A DNA stretch of 64,000 bases from Welwitschia mirabilis (taxonomy: Eukaryota; Gnetophyta; Gnetopsida; Welwitschiales), in NCBI GenBank assembly GCA_051453625.1, contig JBOZIK010000001.1, positions 153,484,526 to 153,548,525 on the forward strand, in the 5' to 3' direction. Position 1 is the first letter of the stretch. Each line of letters begins with the position of its first letter. The translations under genes and the position numbers were made by a program. The notes beneath the pieces were generated by a model. The model worked only from the letters and a program-made list of their open reading frames with translations, was not told the origin of the DNA and did not search any database. Of this stretch, positions 48,263-60,460 are shown piece by piece.

Positions 48263-49796
48263 TGAAAAAATCCTACTTTTGATGATTTTACTTGTCAAAT
48301 TCAAGGTGTTTTGGTATCTAGACAAGGTACTAAAAATATCTCTCATGTTGGTAGGATACTTAAAATGCAAGCAAAGATTATAGTTAGGAATATTAATTTC
48401 TAAGGCATAACAAAATATATTCTTAAGAGATTTGTAATTCTTTAAGGCTAGAGAATATTTAGTTTATAATTCATCAAGTTTGAATGAGATTAATCATAAA
48501 TGTTTAAAGTGTTAAAGATGTCTATGAGAAAGACATCTATAGGTTTGAAGACATCTGCACTAGAAGTGTGCATAACTTAGAAGAAAAAACATTTATTAGT
48601 TGAAAGATGTCTATGCTAAAAGTGATCTTAAATTAGAAGAAAATATGTTATTAAAAGAAAGGCATCTAATATCAAATGCACTGATCAAAGATGCTTATAA
48701 TGAGTAAGACATCTATATGCTAAATTGAAATAGGTGATAGGTAATGCTTTGTGCTAATAGGATAAAAGTAATGGTTTATTCATTATTCTAGGAATTCAAG
48801 TAAGTTTTACATAATGAATTCAAGATGCTAGAAATTAAAAAAATAACAATTCAAAGATCACTAAAATATGAGCAACATTACTAAAGATGTTTATAATGTA
48901 AAAGACATTTTCCTAAAATAAATCTATAAGAATTATATGCATCTTTCTAAACGACATCTATGAGATTGAAGATGTTTATACTAAGAATTAACACAAACTA
49001 AAAATAGCCATTAAATAATAGAAAATAATTATTTATAGCTATTGAAAGGCATTTAAACTAATTCAAAAGATCATCTTTCTATGTTAAGAATAAAATTCTG
49101 CTACAGATGTAAAAGACATAAAGGAAGATGATTTTAAATTAATATATTTTTGTTTTAAAGTTAATTTTAGACCTAAACACGTTGAAATATCTTAAACTTA
49201 ACTTAAGGAAACTATCATTGAAGTCATATTATGTTTCTATGCTTATCCACTACTATAACCCTGATATTTGAAACTTTTGGATGACTATATCAAAGAAGAA
49301 CTCAAGTAACTACACTTGGCTTATTATTTTAGGCTTGATCTTATTTTATTCCAGTCTTGATATTTTACTATCAAACTATATAATTTGTTAAATCTTTTAT
49401 TTCCAAGTTTAAAATCATTTTTATTAATATCATTTCCTAGGTTTTCTTCCTTAGGATTTCTAAGGTGTAAGTCAACCCTTACATGGGGGTAATTATTAAT
49501 ATTAGACAAGTGATTAATAGCATTTTTGAGAATTGATTTGCTATATTCTATAGGGGAAGAGAGTGAGATCTTGAAAATAGTATTTCATTTAGTTATAGGA
49601 TTAGTAATGTTTAAAATCACTATTTTTATATGTCAGGAATATCTAAAGGTATGAAAGAAAAATTCCCTTTATGTGTAGATGTACTCAAGTTGGAAAATCA
49701 CATAAATAGGTAAGATTTCATTTCATTATTTTTATTAGATAGTTGGTTAAATTTTATCTAGTGGAACTTATTCACATATTCCCTTTGAGTTTAACA
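48263..49796 (+). repeat. 5' LTR of copia copy B
   Basis: It begins TGAAAAAATCCTACTTTTGA. The first 600 bp match 63364-64000, the start of the 3' LTR of the same element; the whole matches the LTR of copy A at 29171-30664. It ends at TTTAACA just ahead of the primer site. Five exact AGACATCT/AGATGTCT octamers lie at 48516, 48531, 48549, 48605 and 48707. Confidence 0.85.
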
Positions 49797-49805
49797 ATCT
49801 TGAAG

Positions 49806-49816
49806 TGGTATCATAG
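49806..49816 (+). promoter_or_regulatory. tRNA-Met primer-binding site
   Basis: TGGTATCATAG differs from the common plant LTR-element primer site TGGTATCAGAG at one position. It lies about 10 bp after the LTR end, preceded by ATCTTGAAG. Minus-strand DNA synthesis of the element would start here. Confidence 0.85.
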
Positions 49817-49839
49817 TGAAAACTTATAAGAAAGAGTAA

Positions 49840-51360
49840 AATTCTTAAGTGAACTATGAAAAATGTACCATCTATCAGATCTCCGCTCTTATTGGATTAA
49901 ATTATGCCTATTAAAAGATGTTGACATAGATATTCTTAGAGTTTTTTGAATTTTAAATTACACAAAGCATTGAATATAGATATACATAACCAATAGAAAC
50001 CTTTATAAATGCTATAATAAACACCCTCACACAGGTTAATCCTAGGTAGAAATAAGAAAACTAAGATAACATAGCCTTTATATATGATTTAAAGGCAAAT
50101 AGCTCTCCCTATTCATCCTTTATTATGAAAGAGTTTCATAGGATACTAGGATGTGAAACTATCAAAGAGATATGTCATGTTTTAAAAGGCACATATGAAG
50201 GAACCTCAGTTATCAAGCAATCAAAAATATTAATTTAAATGAACTAATTTGAAAAACTTAAGATGAATGATTAAAAGAGAGTATATAAACATTTTATAAG
50301 GATTAACAACATTATAAATGTTATTCATGGAATTGGTAGAGATATTCTAGAGTCCAAGGTAATTCAAAAAGTAATTAGATCCTTTACTTTGAAATACAGA
50401 TCAAAGATAACTATAATGAAAGAATCAAGAAATTTTAACACCATGAAGATTAAAGAACTACAAAGAACTTTGATAGCTTATTAAATAAACCTCATCTAAT
50501 ATGGTGCTTTAAAATATAATCCTATTACTCTTAAGGTAAGTAAAAGCTCAATAAAAGCTTTTAAAGGGGATGAAAAGGAACTTTTAGATGTAGATGATTT
50601 AGAAAATGATGTAAACGAAGAACCTACTCTACTCATAAGGAATGTCAAGATACTTCTCTCAAAGAATAGGAAAAAGAAGGACTATAGAAAGTCATTAGGA
50701 TTTCAAGATCAAGGTAAATCAAAGGTCAGTTTTTTTCTAGTTTCAGTTACTGTTCTAAAAATTGATATTTCTAGATTAAAATATTAGATTTAGAGATGAT
50801 GAGAAAATCTAGCCTCAAAATGTCCTAGATCTAACTATTTATGGAAGAAAGAACAAAAGGAAAAGCCTAATGAAAAGAAATCCTATATCATAGGTTGGGA
50901 TAAAGATCAAGATGCCAGAGAAGTAAATACTTCAAATGAGGAGAGAGAACACCTATCTTACATGACCATCATCCATACCCAAACTAATAATAGGAAGGAA
51001 ATGATTAAGGGTTAGAAAAAAGATAAAATAGGTATTACACTTTAAGAAAAAGGTATGATTTAATTATAAAATAATTTATTAAGTTTTAAAAATTATGTTT
51101 CAGAATGAAGAAGTTAATTCATAGTTGTAAATTAGCTTATAAGCAAGAATTAATTCTTGTATTAGATTGGTAAATAAAAATTTAATACTTAAGACCAAGA
51201 TTAGTAAATTAACATGTGAGTTGGAAAATATTATACATAAACTTATAAATGAAAAGAATATTAATTAGAAATTCATCCCAAAAAAGGATACATTAAAATT
51301 TATGCTTAGATAATGTAGAAGTTTAAATGACAAAATCAGCCTAGAGAACAATGAATCTTC
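49840..51360 (+). pseudogene. copia gag remnant (UBN2-type, copy B)
   Basis: Gag is the capsid protein of the retrotransposon particle. The N-terminal SIRSPLLLD piece near 49875 aligns with the same place in copy A. The core is well preserved: ILGCETIKEICHVLKGTYEG and TSVIKQSKI (50142-50225) match the block CxTAKEIWDxLxxTYEGTSxVKxSK. EKLKMND and an Arg/Asn-rich stretch follow (50250-50335), where the family has the FxMKxxESIxxMxxRF block. Near 50535-50640 is VSKSSIKAFKGDEKEL plus an acidic stretch. A Lys-rich part near 50830-50960 lies where the zinc knuckle is expected, but the Cys residues are lost. Heptad-like Leu/Lys sequence continues to about 51360. The frame shifts several times and stops are common. 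It breaks off at the array. Confidence 0.85.
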
Positions 51361-51371
51361 CATACGTACAT

Positions 51372-52532
51372 TGATGAAGTCTAAATTTTGGATAAAATAA
51401 GATATCAATAGTTATTATTTTTCATTACTTTTCAAACTTTAATACTTCATTTAGAGGTATATTTGCACTTTTTAAAATCTCAAACACTCAATGAGCTTAA
51501 AGTGATGCATTATGATACAGTTTAAGGTTCTTCACAATATTTATGATTGGGAGATGAAGATCAAGGGTGAAAATGTAGATCATGAAAGACTACTTTAATC
51601 TAGAAGCTCTATAGATGATTCATAGTTTCTTTTCCATTATCATATATTATTTTCTTAGTGATGTAATATTTCAACTCATCTAACATTAGATACAAGACAT
51701 TGGATGACATCAAATCCTTTTATGACATTAGTACCTTAGAAAATTGCATTCCAGAAGCTATAATTTGTAAATTACTAGTTAATTTTTGAGTTCAAATTAA
51801 TGTTTTCATGTATTATATGACATATTAGGTAAAATTAGATTAAATTAATTTTTTGAATTTTAGGTCTTTATTTTGCAAAATACCTATGGTTTTGCAGTGT
51901 AACTTTCATGAGTAAAATGATATTACAGTGCCATATGATATTTTTCATAAATGTGTCATGAATAAATGTGAAAATGTGATGGTTTTGATAACTCTTGATC
52001 TAAAACAAATCAAATTTACCTACAAAGATTCCACTTAATAACCTAACTTAGATAACGATATTACTATACCAAATTTATGCCATTTTTATGCAAGTCAATC
52101 CATTCTCAAGTATTAGAAGGATATTTTCTACTTTATTTCTTTTTAATTTCTTTGCTTTCAAGTTGATTTTCTCTCTATATTAGTTTTAAAAGTCTTATAC
52201 ATTTTTCATTCAAGTCTTTCATTATAACATATATCCATTGTTAGCCTCTTATATCCTTTGACATTCCATTTTCCATCACCTTTTCTTCCATTTTCATCCA
52301 CCTAGAAGGCATTATAGGGGTACTAAAGTGCACATGAATTGGTAGTGCAAGAAGAAGAAAAATAATTAAATCGTATAAGAAATCAAATTGAATACTAATA
52401 AAAAGAGATGAGATTTCATCTAAAACTAATAACTGTTTTTTTCCTTATGTTTTTTTAATTCTGGTTACTTAATTTATGAATTTTTATCATGCTTTTCTTT
52501 CAATTTAATTAGACTTCTTATAGCATGTTGCA
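51372..52532 (+). repeat. LTR 1 of the tandem element
   Basis: It starts TGATGAAGTCTAAATTTTGG and ends TAGCATGTTGCA. Upstream is copia gag, without similarity to what precedes the other two copies, which fixes the left boundary. Confidence 0.72.
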
Positions 52533-55351
52533 TAATTAGTACTAAGTATATTATTATAAATTTATTATATACCATAAATACTATAACTTTACATAGTTGG
52601 TCACTTTGTATCAAAGAAATCATGTGTTTCATTCGTCTTCTCTTTTCTTTCCTTCATTCTTCTCATTTTTCTAGGACATTTTCTCAAGATTTCACCTTTA
52701 TTCTTAAGTAAATGATGATGAATTTCTATTTTATGTTATCTAATAGTAGTGGACTATTTGTAAATATGTAATTTACATTTTGTAAAATTAAAATTATCTA
52801 TTTTCACATTAATTATGCTCTCTTTTTTTTTCTCTTCTTAAAATCAAATTAGACTAATAAATTTTAGTATTTGCTTTGACTCTAACTTATTTTCTGTAAC
52901 TCTAATGGTTTTGAAATTTTTTTAGTAACTTTCTTATTTGATTTATAAATTTTATTTCTTAATACATTAGAGTTGAAATTTGGCCTTTAAAACCCATTTT
53001 TAAGCCATTTCCAATTAATGTTTTAGTTTTACTTAGATAAATTTTTGAACTATGAAATCTTAATTTTCTCGTTTTTACATAGCGACTATCTATATTAGTA
53101 TTAATGTGTTTTTTGCCATAATTTTTAAGTACTTGTATAATATGCAATCCATATTTTCTCAAGTTTTTAATTTACTTTATATTCATAGTCAAAATAGGAT
53201 TGACTTACTTTTTGCAATTTTTTCTAGATGAACTATTTCTATCTATTTTAATTAATTCCACTGCGTATTAAATGTTTAGTACTATAAACTTGCTTTAGGA
53301 CATATTTTAAATATTTTAAAGGTTCTAACAATTTATATGTTAATTTTTCTTAATTTTCGCTCTCTCTGTTTTCTTTCTTCTTTACTTTATTCCTTTCTAT
53401 TGATTAAAATAGCCTAAACTTGACTAAGTGTTACTTTGATCTATTAAACATTCATATATAGGTTTTATCAATTACTTATTAATTTTGAATCTAATTTAGA
53501 TGTTTAATGCTTGTATAACACATTTCATAATAAGTAAAGAGTTATCTTTCAAGTAAAATGTATCAAAATTTAGTGAAAATCTTATTAAAGTCAAATGGTT
53601 TGCTATGTCGATTTAAAATAGTCTTTCAAGTGTTATCATTTAATTCTAAGTTATTGTACATTTTTTATGGAATGAAATTGATGTTTAAATTACTTAATTA
53701 CATTAATCTTAATTAATTCTAACTAATAAACTTTTTCTTAAAATTTTGTTTTAGTATGAAAATAACTTTGGTAATTTTGACTATTTAAATTCTCTTTCTT
53801 ATTTGTTTGAGTTAGAAATGATTTTAGAATCTTAATGAATGCTTGTAAAATATTATTTTTTTATTTCATTATTTTTTTAACTTCTCATGAAATTACATTT
53901 TTACACATGTAGTTATTTATACTAATTATAAATCATGTGTTATAATTTCTTAAGAGGAATACTTATTCTATCATATAAAGTGATAGTTTGATAACACAAT
54001 ATTAATAATCACATCTAAATTCATGTTAAGTGTTCTATCGATTTGAAACTTATGTGCTTCAACTGTATATGCAATTTAACATAGGAGAATTCTTTATGCT
54101 TTAATTTAAATGTTTATACTTGATTTTTGTTTCTTAAGTTTAATTATTAAGTGAATTATAAATTTATTTTTACAAAGGCTTAGAGTGTGATCTACTAATT
54201 TTAAAAATTGCATTTTTCCTTCATTTAAAATTGGTACCATTGCTAAGGAATACTTATTACTTTTATTTAAAATATTATACTTGTCTTTGGAAACTTACAT
54301 GCACTAATTGAAAGTTACTTGATTTTAGGTTCTTTTTATATTACAATTGTATTGATAGTATCTTAATCACTACATTACTCTAACAAGCCTTTAAAGTGCA
54401 CACATTCTAACTTTATCTACTTTTTCGTACATCCACCCTCCCCAAGCACCCAAAACCAATACTATGCATTCATGAGTTAATAATTAAATTTATACCAGTA
54501 CATGTTTGCATAGTTATGAATCATCTTCATCATGTACTTTGTGTTCATCTTTTTTAAATTCATATTTTAGATCTAAATATGATAAAATCTAAAAAAGGAA
54601 AACCAAAAGATGAAAAATTCTTGTTATTTATGTTTTTTACTTTCTTTAAAACCTAAAAATATTGGTACTTCTTTGGATGACAAAATGCTAGCTACAAGTT
54701 TACATAGTTATATTTAAAAGTCAAATGAGCTTTGGGGAGAACCTACTTCTATTTGTTTTCCAAAAATTATCAATCTAAAAAAATACTTTTCATTTTTGTT
54801 TGTTTTTGCTATAATAAATTATCATCAAGATATGTATTTTCACCTTAAAATCCTAATTTTCATTTAACTTGAAGGGTATAATCAGTTGTTTCCTATGTTT
54901 TAAACCTTAATATTTATTAATATTTTATATTTAATTCTTAATCATTTTTGTATGATAGTGAATATTTTCCATGTTAAAATATTTATGATTCACTATCTTA
55001 TGTAACATTATTTTATGATATGATATTTGAGTGCATTTCACTTTATTTATATTATGTCTATATTTTTCTTTTTGATTTTTTTAATAAATGAATAAAACTT
55101 TTATTTTACTTTATCGATTAATACGTAAAATATTAACATCTCTGATGTCTTTATATTTTACTTACTATCTCCTAACGCATATATATTATTATGCTTTCAT
55201 GATTACTGGTGTTGTGCTCTTTATGTTGCTTTATTTATAAGATTAATATTTAGATCCATATCTATCCACTTAATCTATTGATTATTATTAGAATTCATTC
55301 CTCCTATCATCATAATTTGCATGAGATGTATAAGAATACTAATTGGTTATC
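52533..55351 (+). other. internal region 1 of the tandem element
   Basis: It is homologous to 56427-59101 from end to end. No primer site, gag or pol motif is recognised. It carries pyrimidine-rich patches such as CTTCTCTTTTCTTTCCTTC (52637-52655). The 67-codon frame at 52959-53162 (minus) is not kept in the second copy and is not a gene. Confidence 0.65.
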
Positions 55352-56426
55352 TAATGAAATCTAAATTTTTGATGAAATAAGGTATTAATAATCATTATTC
55401 TGCATTATTCTTCAAACTTTAATATCAAATCTAAAGGTATTTTTTCATTTTTTAAGTGATAGGAATATTCTATACCCAATGATCTTAAAATGACACATTA
55501 TGGTACAATTTAAGGCTCTTCATAATGATTGAAACTAGGAGACTGAGATCCAGGTTAAAAATCTATATCATGAAAGACTACTTAATCTTAACAACTTTAT
55601 AGATGATTCATAGTCTATTTTTCATTATCACATCTTATTCAATTACAAATGTGATTATTATGACTCATTCTGACACTGGATGCATGACATTGAATGATAT
55701 CAAAGCTTTCATGATATTAGTACCTTAGAAACTTTTATTCCATGAGCTATAATGTATACATTACTAGTTATTTTTGGGTTAAAATTAATGTTTTCATATG
55801 TTGTAAGGCACAAAACTAAAGTTATATTAAATTAATTTTTTGGAGTTTAGGTGGTTACTTTGCAAACTACATGTGATTCTTTAGTGCCACTTCCATAATT
55901 AAAATAGCAATATAGTATCATATGATATTTTTTACAAAAGCATCATAAATTAGATGTGAAAAGGTGATGGTTTTATCCACTTACTAATAAAAAGTAACCT
56001 AAGTGCACCTATAAATATTCCTCTTAATGCTCAAACTTAAATAACAACATTATTATACTAATTTTATGTCATTTGATGTCATTCAAGCAATTTGTAAGCA
56101 CTAAAAGAAGATTTTATACTTTAATTCTCTTACATTTCTCTAGTTCCATATTGATCTTCTATCTATATTAGCTTTGAAAGCCTTATACATTCTTTATTCA
56201 CATATTTTTTTAATCATATAAAACTATTCGAATATCTTTTCTTCCATTTTCATCCTTCTAGAGAGAATTATAAGTGTAGTAAAGTGCATACAAATAGGTA
56301 GTGCGAGAGGAGGAGAAGGAATCAAATATTATGAGCAATTAAATTGAAGACTAATGGAAAGGATTATGATTACATATGAAACTAATAAGTGTTTTTCCCT
56401 TATGTTTTTATGCCTTTGATTACTTT
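55352..56426 (+). repeat. LTR 2 of the tandem element (3' end deleted)
   Basis: It starts TAATGAAATCTAAATTTTTG, with the expected TG changed to TA. Around 56426 about 75 bp present in LTR 1 are missing, including the CA end. It looks more like LTR 3 than LTR 1 in places, for example the shared TGTTGTAAGG and GGTGGTTA near 55800-55855. Confidence 0.68.
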
Positions 56427-58026
56427 AGTACTAATTTTAATTGTCATAAATTTAATATCTATCATAGCATACTATAATTTTATATAATTTACCACTTTAT
56501 GTTAAAGAAATCATGTGTTTTATTCCCCTCTCTCTTCTTCCCTTCATTATTTTCATTTTTCTAGTACATTTTCTCATGGTTCCACCTTTTTTTTAAGTAA
56601 ATAATGTGAATTTATATTGTTTTTATAATTGATTTATGAATTAGTTATTTACATTTTTCTAAAATTAGAATTATCTATTTTTGTATGAATTATTTTGTTT
56701 TATATTTTTTCTTCTCAAAATCAAAATAGAATAGTAAATTTTAATGCTTATTTTTCCTTCCTTCATGATTTAAAAACTTTTGTCCTTAAGATTTTAGAAT
56801 CCAAATTTGGACTCTAAAACCCATTTTTTAATCATTCACAGTCTATGTTGCAATTTCACTTAAATAAATTTCTGAATTTGAAATCTTAATTTTCTTGTTT
56901 TTGCATAGTGACTGTCTCTATCATTATTGATTTGTTATTAGAAATTCAAGATCCTATCTTACCATATTTTTTAAGTAATTGTAGAACATGCAATTAATTT
57001 TTTCTAAAGGTTTTTAGTCTACTTAATATTCATTGTTAAAATAGAGTTAAATATAATTTTTGCAATGTTTTCTAGATGAATTGTTTCTATCAGTTTCAAT
57101 AGATTCTACTTAATCTTTAATGTTTAGTACTAGGAAATTATTTTAGGATATATTAACTATTTTAAATATTTTGAGAATATTTAAGTCTATTCTTCTAAAT
57201 TTTCTCTCTTCCTTTTCTCCCTCTTCTTCACTTTATCTCTTTTTGTTGATCAAAATACCTTGAAATTAACTAAGTGCTACTTTAATCTAGTAAATATTCA
57301 TATGTAAATTTTTATTAATTACTTGTTGATTTAGAATCTAATTTAATTTTTTTAATACTTTATAATCATTTCATAATAAGTAAGTAGTTATCTTTCAAGC
57401 GGAATGTATCAAAATTTAGTGAAAATCATGTTAAAGTAAAATAGTTTACTATGTTAATTTGAAAAGTTTAGAATTTCAAGTGTTACCTTTTAATTTTAAG
57501 TTGTTATACATTTTGTATAGAATTTATTTTGATGTTTAAATTCTTTAATTATATCTTTTTTAAATGATTTCAAGTAATGAACTTAAAAAAAAGTATTTTT
57601 GTATGAAAATGACTTAGGTAGCCTTGACTGTTTAAATTCTTTTGCTAGTCTGATTGAGTCAAAAATGATCTTTATAGTCTTAGTGAATGTTTATAAATGA
57701 TTATTTAATTTTTATTTCATTATATTTTTTTACATCTCTTAAAATTACATTTTTACACATGTAGTTCTTTAAAATAATTATAAGTCATGTGTTGTAATTT
57801 CTTATATGTTATTTAAAAGAAATAGTTGTTATATCATATAAAGTGATAGTTTGATAGGATAATAATAATATTTTCATATGAATTAATGTTAGGTGTTTCA
57901 TCTGTTTGGTATTTATTTACTTTCACTATATATACAATTTACCCCAAGAGATTTCTTTATGCATTAATTTGAACTTTTTATACTTGATTTTTTTTTTGTA
58001 CTTAGTAGAATTATTATGTTAAGTAT

Positions 58027-58036
58027 NNNNNNNNNN
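58027..58036. other. assembly gap (10 N)
   Basis: The homologous stretch of internal region 1 (about 54155-54210) has some 48 extra bases at this place, so the true gap is probably near 50 bp rather than 10. Confidence 0.95.
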
Positions 58037-59093
58037 TCAATTTTTCTTTTATTCAAAATTGGTGCCACTTTTAGGGAACACTTGTTATTTCTATGTAAAA
58101 TATTATAATTTTCTTTAAGAATTTACATACATCAATTGGAAGATTCTTGATTTTAGCTACTTTTTATATTGCAATTGCATTGATGAATGTTATTTTAACA
58201 ATCCTTCTAAGTGCACACATTCTAACTGTCTCTAATTTTTTATGCATTTCCTTTTTTTTTTTTCAATACTATGCCTTCATGAGTAAAATTTTAATTTATA
58301 CTAGTAAATGTTTGCATAGTTATAAATCATTAAATTTTATCTTTTGGATGTAAATGGATAAAATCTAAAAAACTAAAAGAATAGAAAAATTCTTGTTATT
58401 TAATTTGTTGTTTTCTTTAAAACCTAAAAGTACTAATACTTTTTTAGATGATGAAATGAGAGTTGTAGTTCTCACATAGTCACTTATAAGAGGGAATTGA
58501 ACTTTAGGGAGAACCTACTCTTATTTTTTTCCCTAAAAATTATCAATCTAGAAAAAAATTCATTTTTCTTCTTATAATAAATTATGACTAAGCTATGTAT
58601 TTTCCATCTCAAAATCCTAATTTTCATTCAAGTCAGAGGGTATAACTAGTTGTTTTTTGAGTTTTAAAACCTCATATTTATTAATATTTTTTTATTTAGT
58701 TCTTGATCATTTTTATATGATAGTGTATATTTTTCATGTTGAAGTCTATGTAATTCACTATCTTGTATAACATTATTTTATCATATGATATTTAAGTGTA
58801 CTTTATTTTTTTAGCTTGTGTCCATGTTTTTCTTTCTTTGTTACACATAAATAAGGCTTTACTTTACTTTAATAAATTAAAGATTGAAATTTTTGATGTA
58901 TTTTTATTTTATTTACTATTTCTTCTGACATATATATTATTATTATTTCATCATTATTAGTGCTATGCTTTTTATGTTACTTTATTTATAGGACCACTAT
59001 TTAGATCCATAACCATCTACTTGATCTTTTGATTATTATCAAGCTTCATTCCTCTTACCATCATGATTTACATAAGACATATAAGAATACTTG

Positions 59094-59101
59094 TTAAGGG
59101 G
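59094..59101 (+). promoter_or_regulatory. polypurine tract of the tandem element
   Basis: TTAAGGGG directly precedes the TG of LTR 3, the position and composition expected for the plus-strand primer. It gives the element plus orientation. The equivalent before LTR 2 is decayed to TTGGTTATC. Confidence 0.6.
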
Positions 59102-60257
59102 TGTAACAAGTCCTCAATTTTTCATAAAATAAGGTATTAATAGTCATTATTTTTCATTACTTTTCAAAATTTAATATGGCATTTAGTGGTGTTTTTGCAC
59201 TTTTTAAGTGATAGAAATCTTGAAAACTTAATGATCTCTAAATAATGCAGTATGATATAATTCAAGGATCTTTGTTATTATTAAAATTAGAAGATCAAGA
59301 TCAATGGTGAAAATGTAGATCATAGAAGACTAATTCAACCAGTAGCTTTATAGATGATTCACACTCCCTCTTCTATTATTACATCTTATCCACTTACTAA
59401 TATGATGATTTTAATTCATTTTAATGATGGATGCATGACAAATTCTTTCATAGTATCAGCACCTTGGAATATTACATTTTTAGAGCTATAATTTATATAC
59501 TACTAGTTATTTTTTAGTTAAAATTAATGCTTTTGTGTGTTGTAAGGAATAAAAGACAAAGTTCGATTAAATTAATTTTTGGTAGTTTAGGTGGTTATTT
59601 TGCAAACTACCCATGGTTCTTCAACACCACTTCCATGCGTGAAATGATACTACAGCATCATATGATAGTTTTTATAAATGTATCATAAATTAAATGTGAA
59701 AATGTAATGGTTTACTCAACTTACTAATCTAAAATCAACTTAAGTGCACCTATAAAGATTAACCTCAATGCCCAAACTTAGATACCAACATTATTATACT
59801 AATTTAATATAATTTTGATATTATTTAAGCCATTCTTAGGGATTGAAAGGAGATTTTTACCTTTAATTCTCTTACATTTATTTAGTTTCAAGTTGAACTT
59901 CTCTCTATATCAACTTTGAAAGCCTTATACATTCTTTAATCACATATTTTTTTGTTATATAAATCCATTATCAACCTCTTACATGCTTTCAAATTCCATT
60001 TTCTATCACCTTTTCTTACATTTTCATCCATCTAAAGGGAATTACAAGGGTAGTGAAGTGCACATGAATAGGCAATGCAGGAAGAGATAAAGGCATTAAA
60101 TCTTGTAAGTAATTAGATTAAATAATAATTAAAAGGTCTATAATTTTACCTAAAATAAATATGTGTTTTTTCTTATTTTTCTACTTTTAATTACTTGATT
60201 TATGCATTTTTATCAAGCTTTTATTTTAATTTAGTTAGACTTCTTATAACATGTTCA
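59102..60257 (+). repeat. LTR 3 of the tandem element
   Basis: It starts TGTAACAAGTCCTCAATTTT and ends TAACATGTTCA; at 1156 bp it is almost as long as LTR 1. Directly after it, copia RNase H codons begin. Confidence 0.72.
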
Positions 60258-60277
60258 AAATAAACATCATTTTAAAT

Positions 60278-60460
60278 AATCCTATTCAACATTATAAGAT
60301 AAAACACATTAAAATTAGACATCATTTTCTTTGAGATCATGTTTAAGATAAAGATATTACACTAGAATATATCAAGATGGAGGATCAACTAGTAGATGTA
60401 TTCACTAAGCCATTAAGTAAAGCAAGATTCTTCAAGATCTACTAAAACATGATGATTGGG
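60278..60460 (+). pseudogene. copia RNase H C-terminal fragment (copy B)
   Basis: RNase H removes the RNA strand during reverse transcription. About 60 codons remain: NPIQHYKIKHIKIRHHFL, a stop, then DITLEYIKMEDQLVDVFTKP and LSKARFFKIY. This matches the closing block of plant copia pol (NPVxHxRTKHIDIRxHFLRD ... QxADIFTKPL). The stop after HHFL is TGA where the family has Arg (CGA), and that after DHV is TAA, probably from CAA. The N-terminal part of RNase H and all of RT and integrase are missing because LTR 3 of the array begins only 20 bp upstream. Confidence 0.92.

Larger units (their letters stand above)
56427..59101 (+). other. internal region 2 of the tandem element
   Basis: It is homologous to internal region 1 and non-coding. 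It ends in the purine run TTAAGGGG directly before LTR 3. The 68-codon frame at 58147-58353 has no counterpart in copy 1. It contains the 10-N gap at 58027-58036. Confidence 0.65.
51372..60257 (+). mobile_element. tandem LTR element: LTR-internal-LTR-internal-LTR, non-coding
   Basis: Three copies of a sequence about 1.16 kb long (51372-52532, 55352 to about 56426, 59102-60257) are separated by two homologous internal regions of about 2.8 and 2.7 kb. The first and third copies end at the same points: TG at 51372 and 59102, CA at 52532 and 60257. A purine tract precedes the third copy. This is the structure of two head-to-tail LTR elements sharing the middle LTR. No coding motif is seen in either internal region, so it would be a LARD-like non-autonomous element. 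By eye the copies are about three quarters identical. Confidence 0.7.

Noticed and set aside
58147-58353. 68-codon open frame inside internal region 2 as coding capacity of the tandem element
   Set aside because: The homologous internal region 1 does not keep the frame, and the residues are Phe/Ile/Leu-rich as expected from AT-rich DNA.
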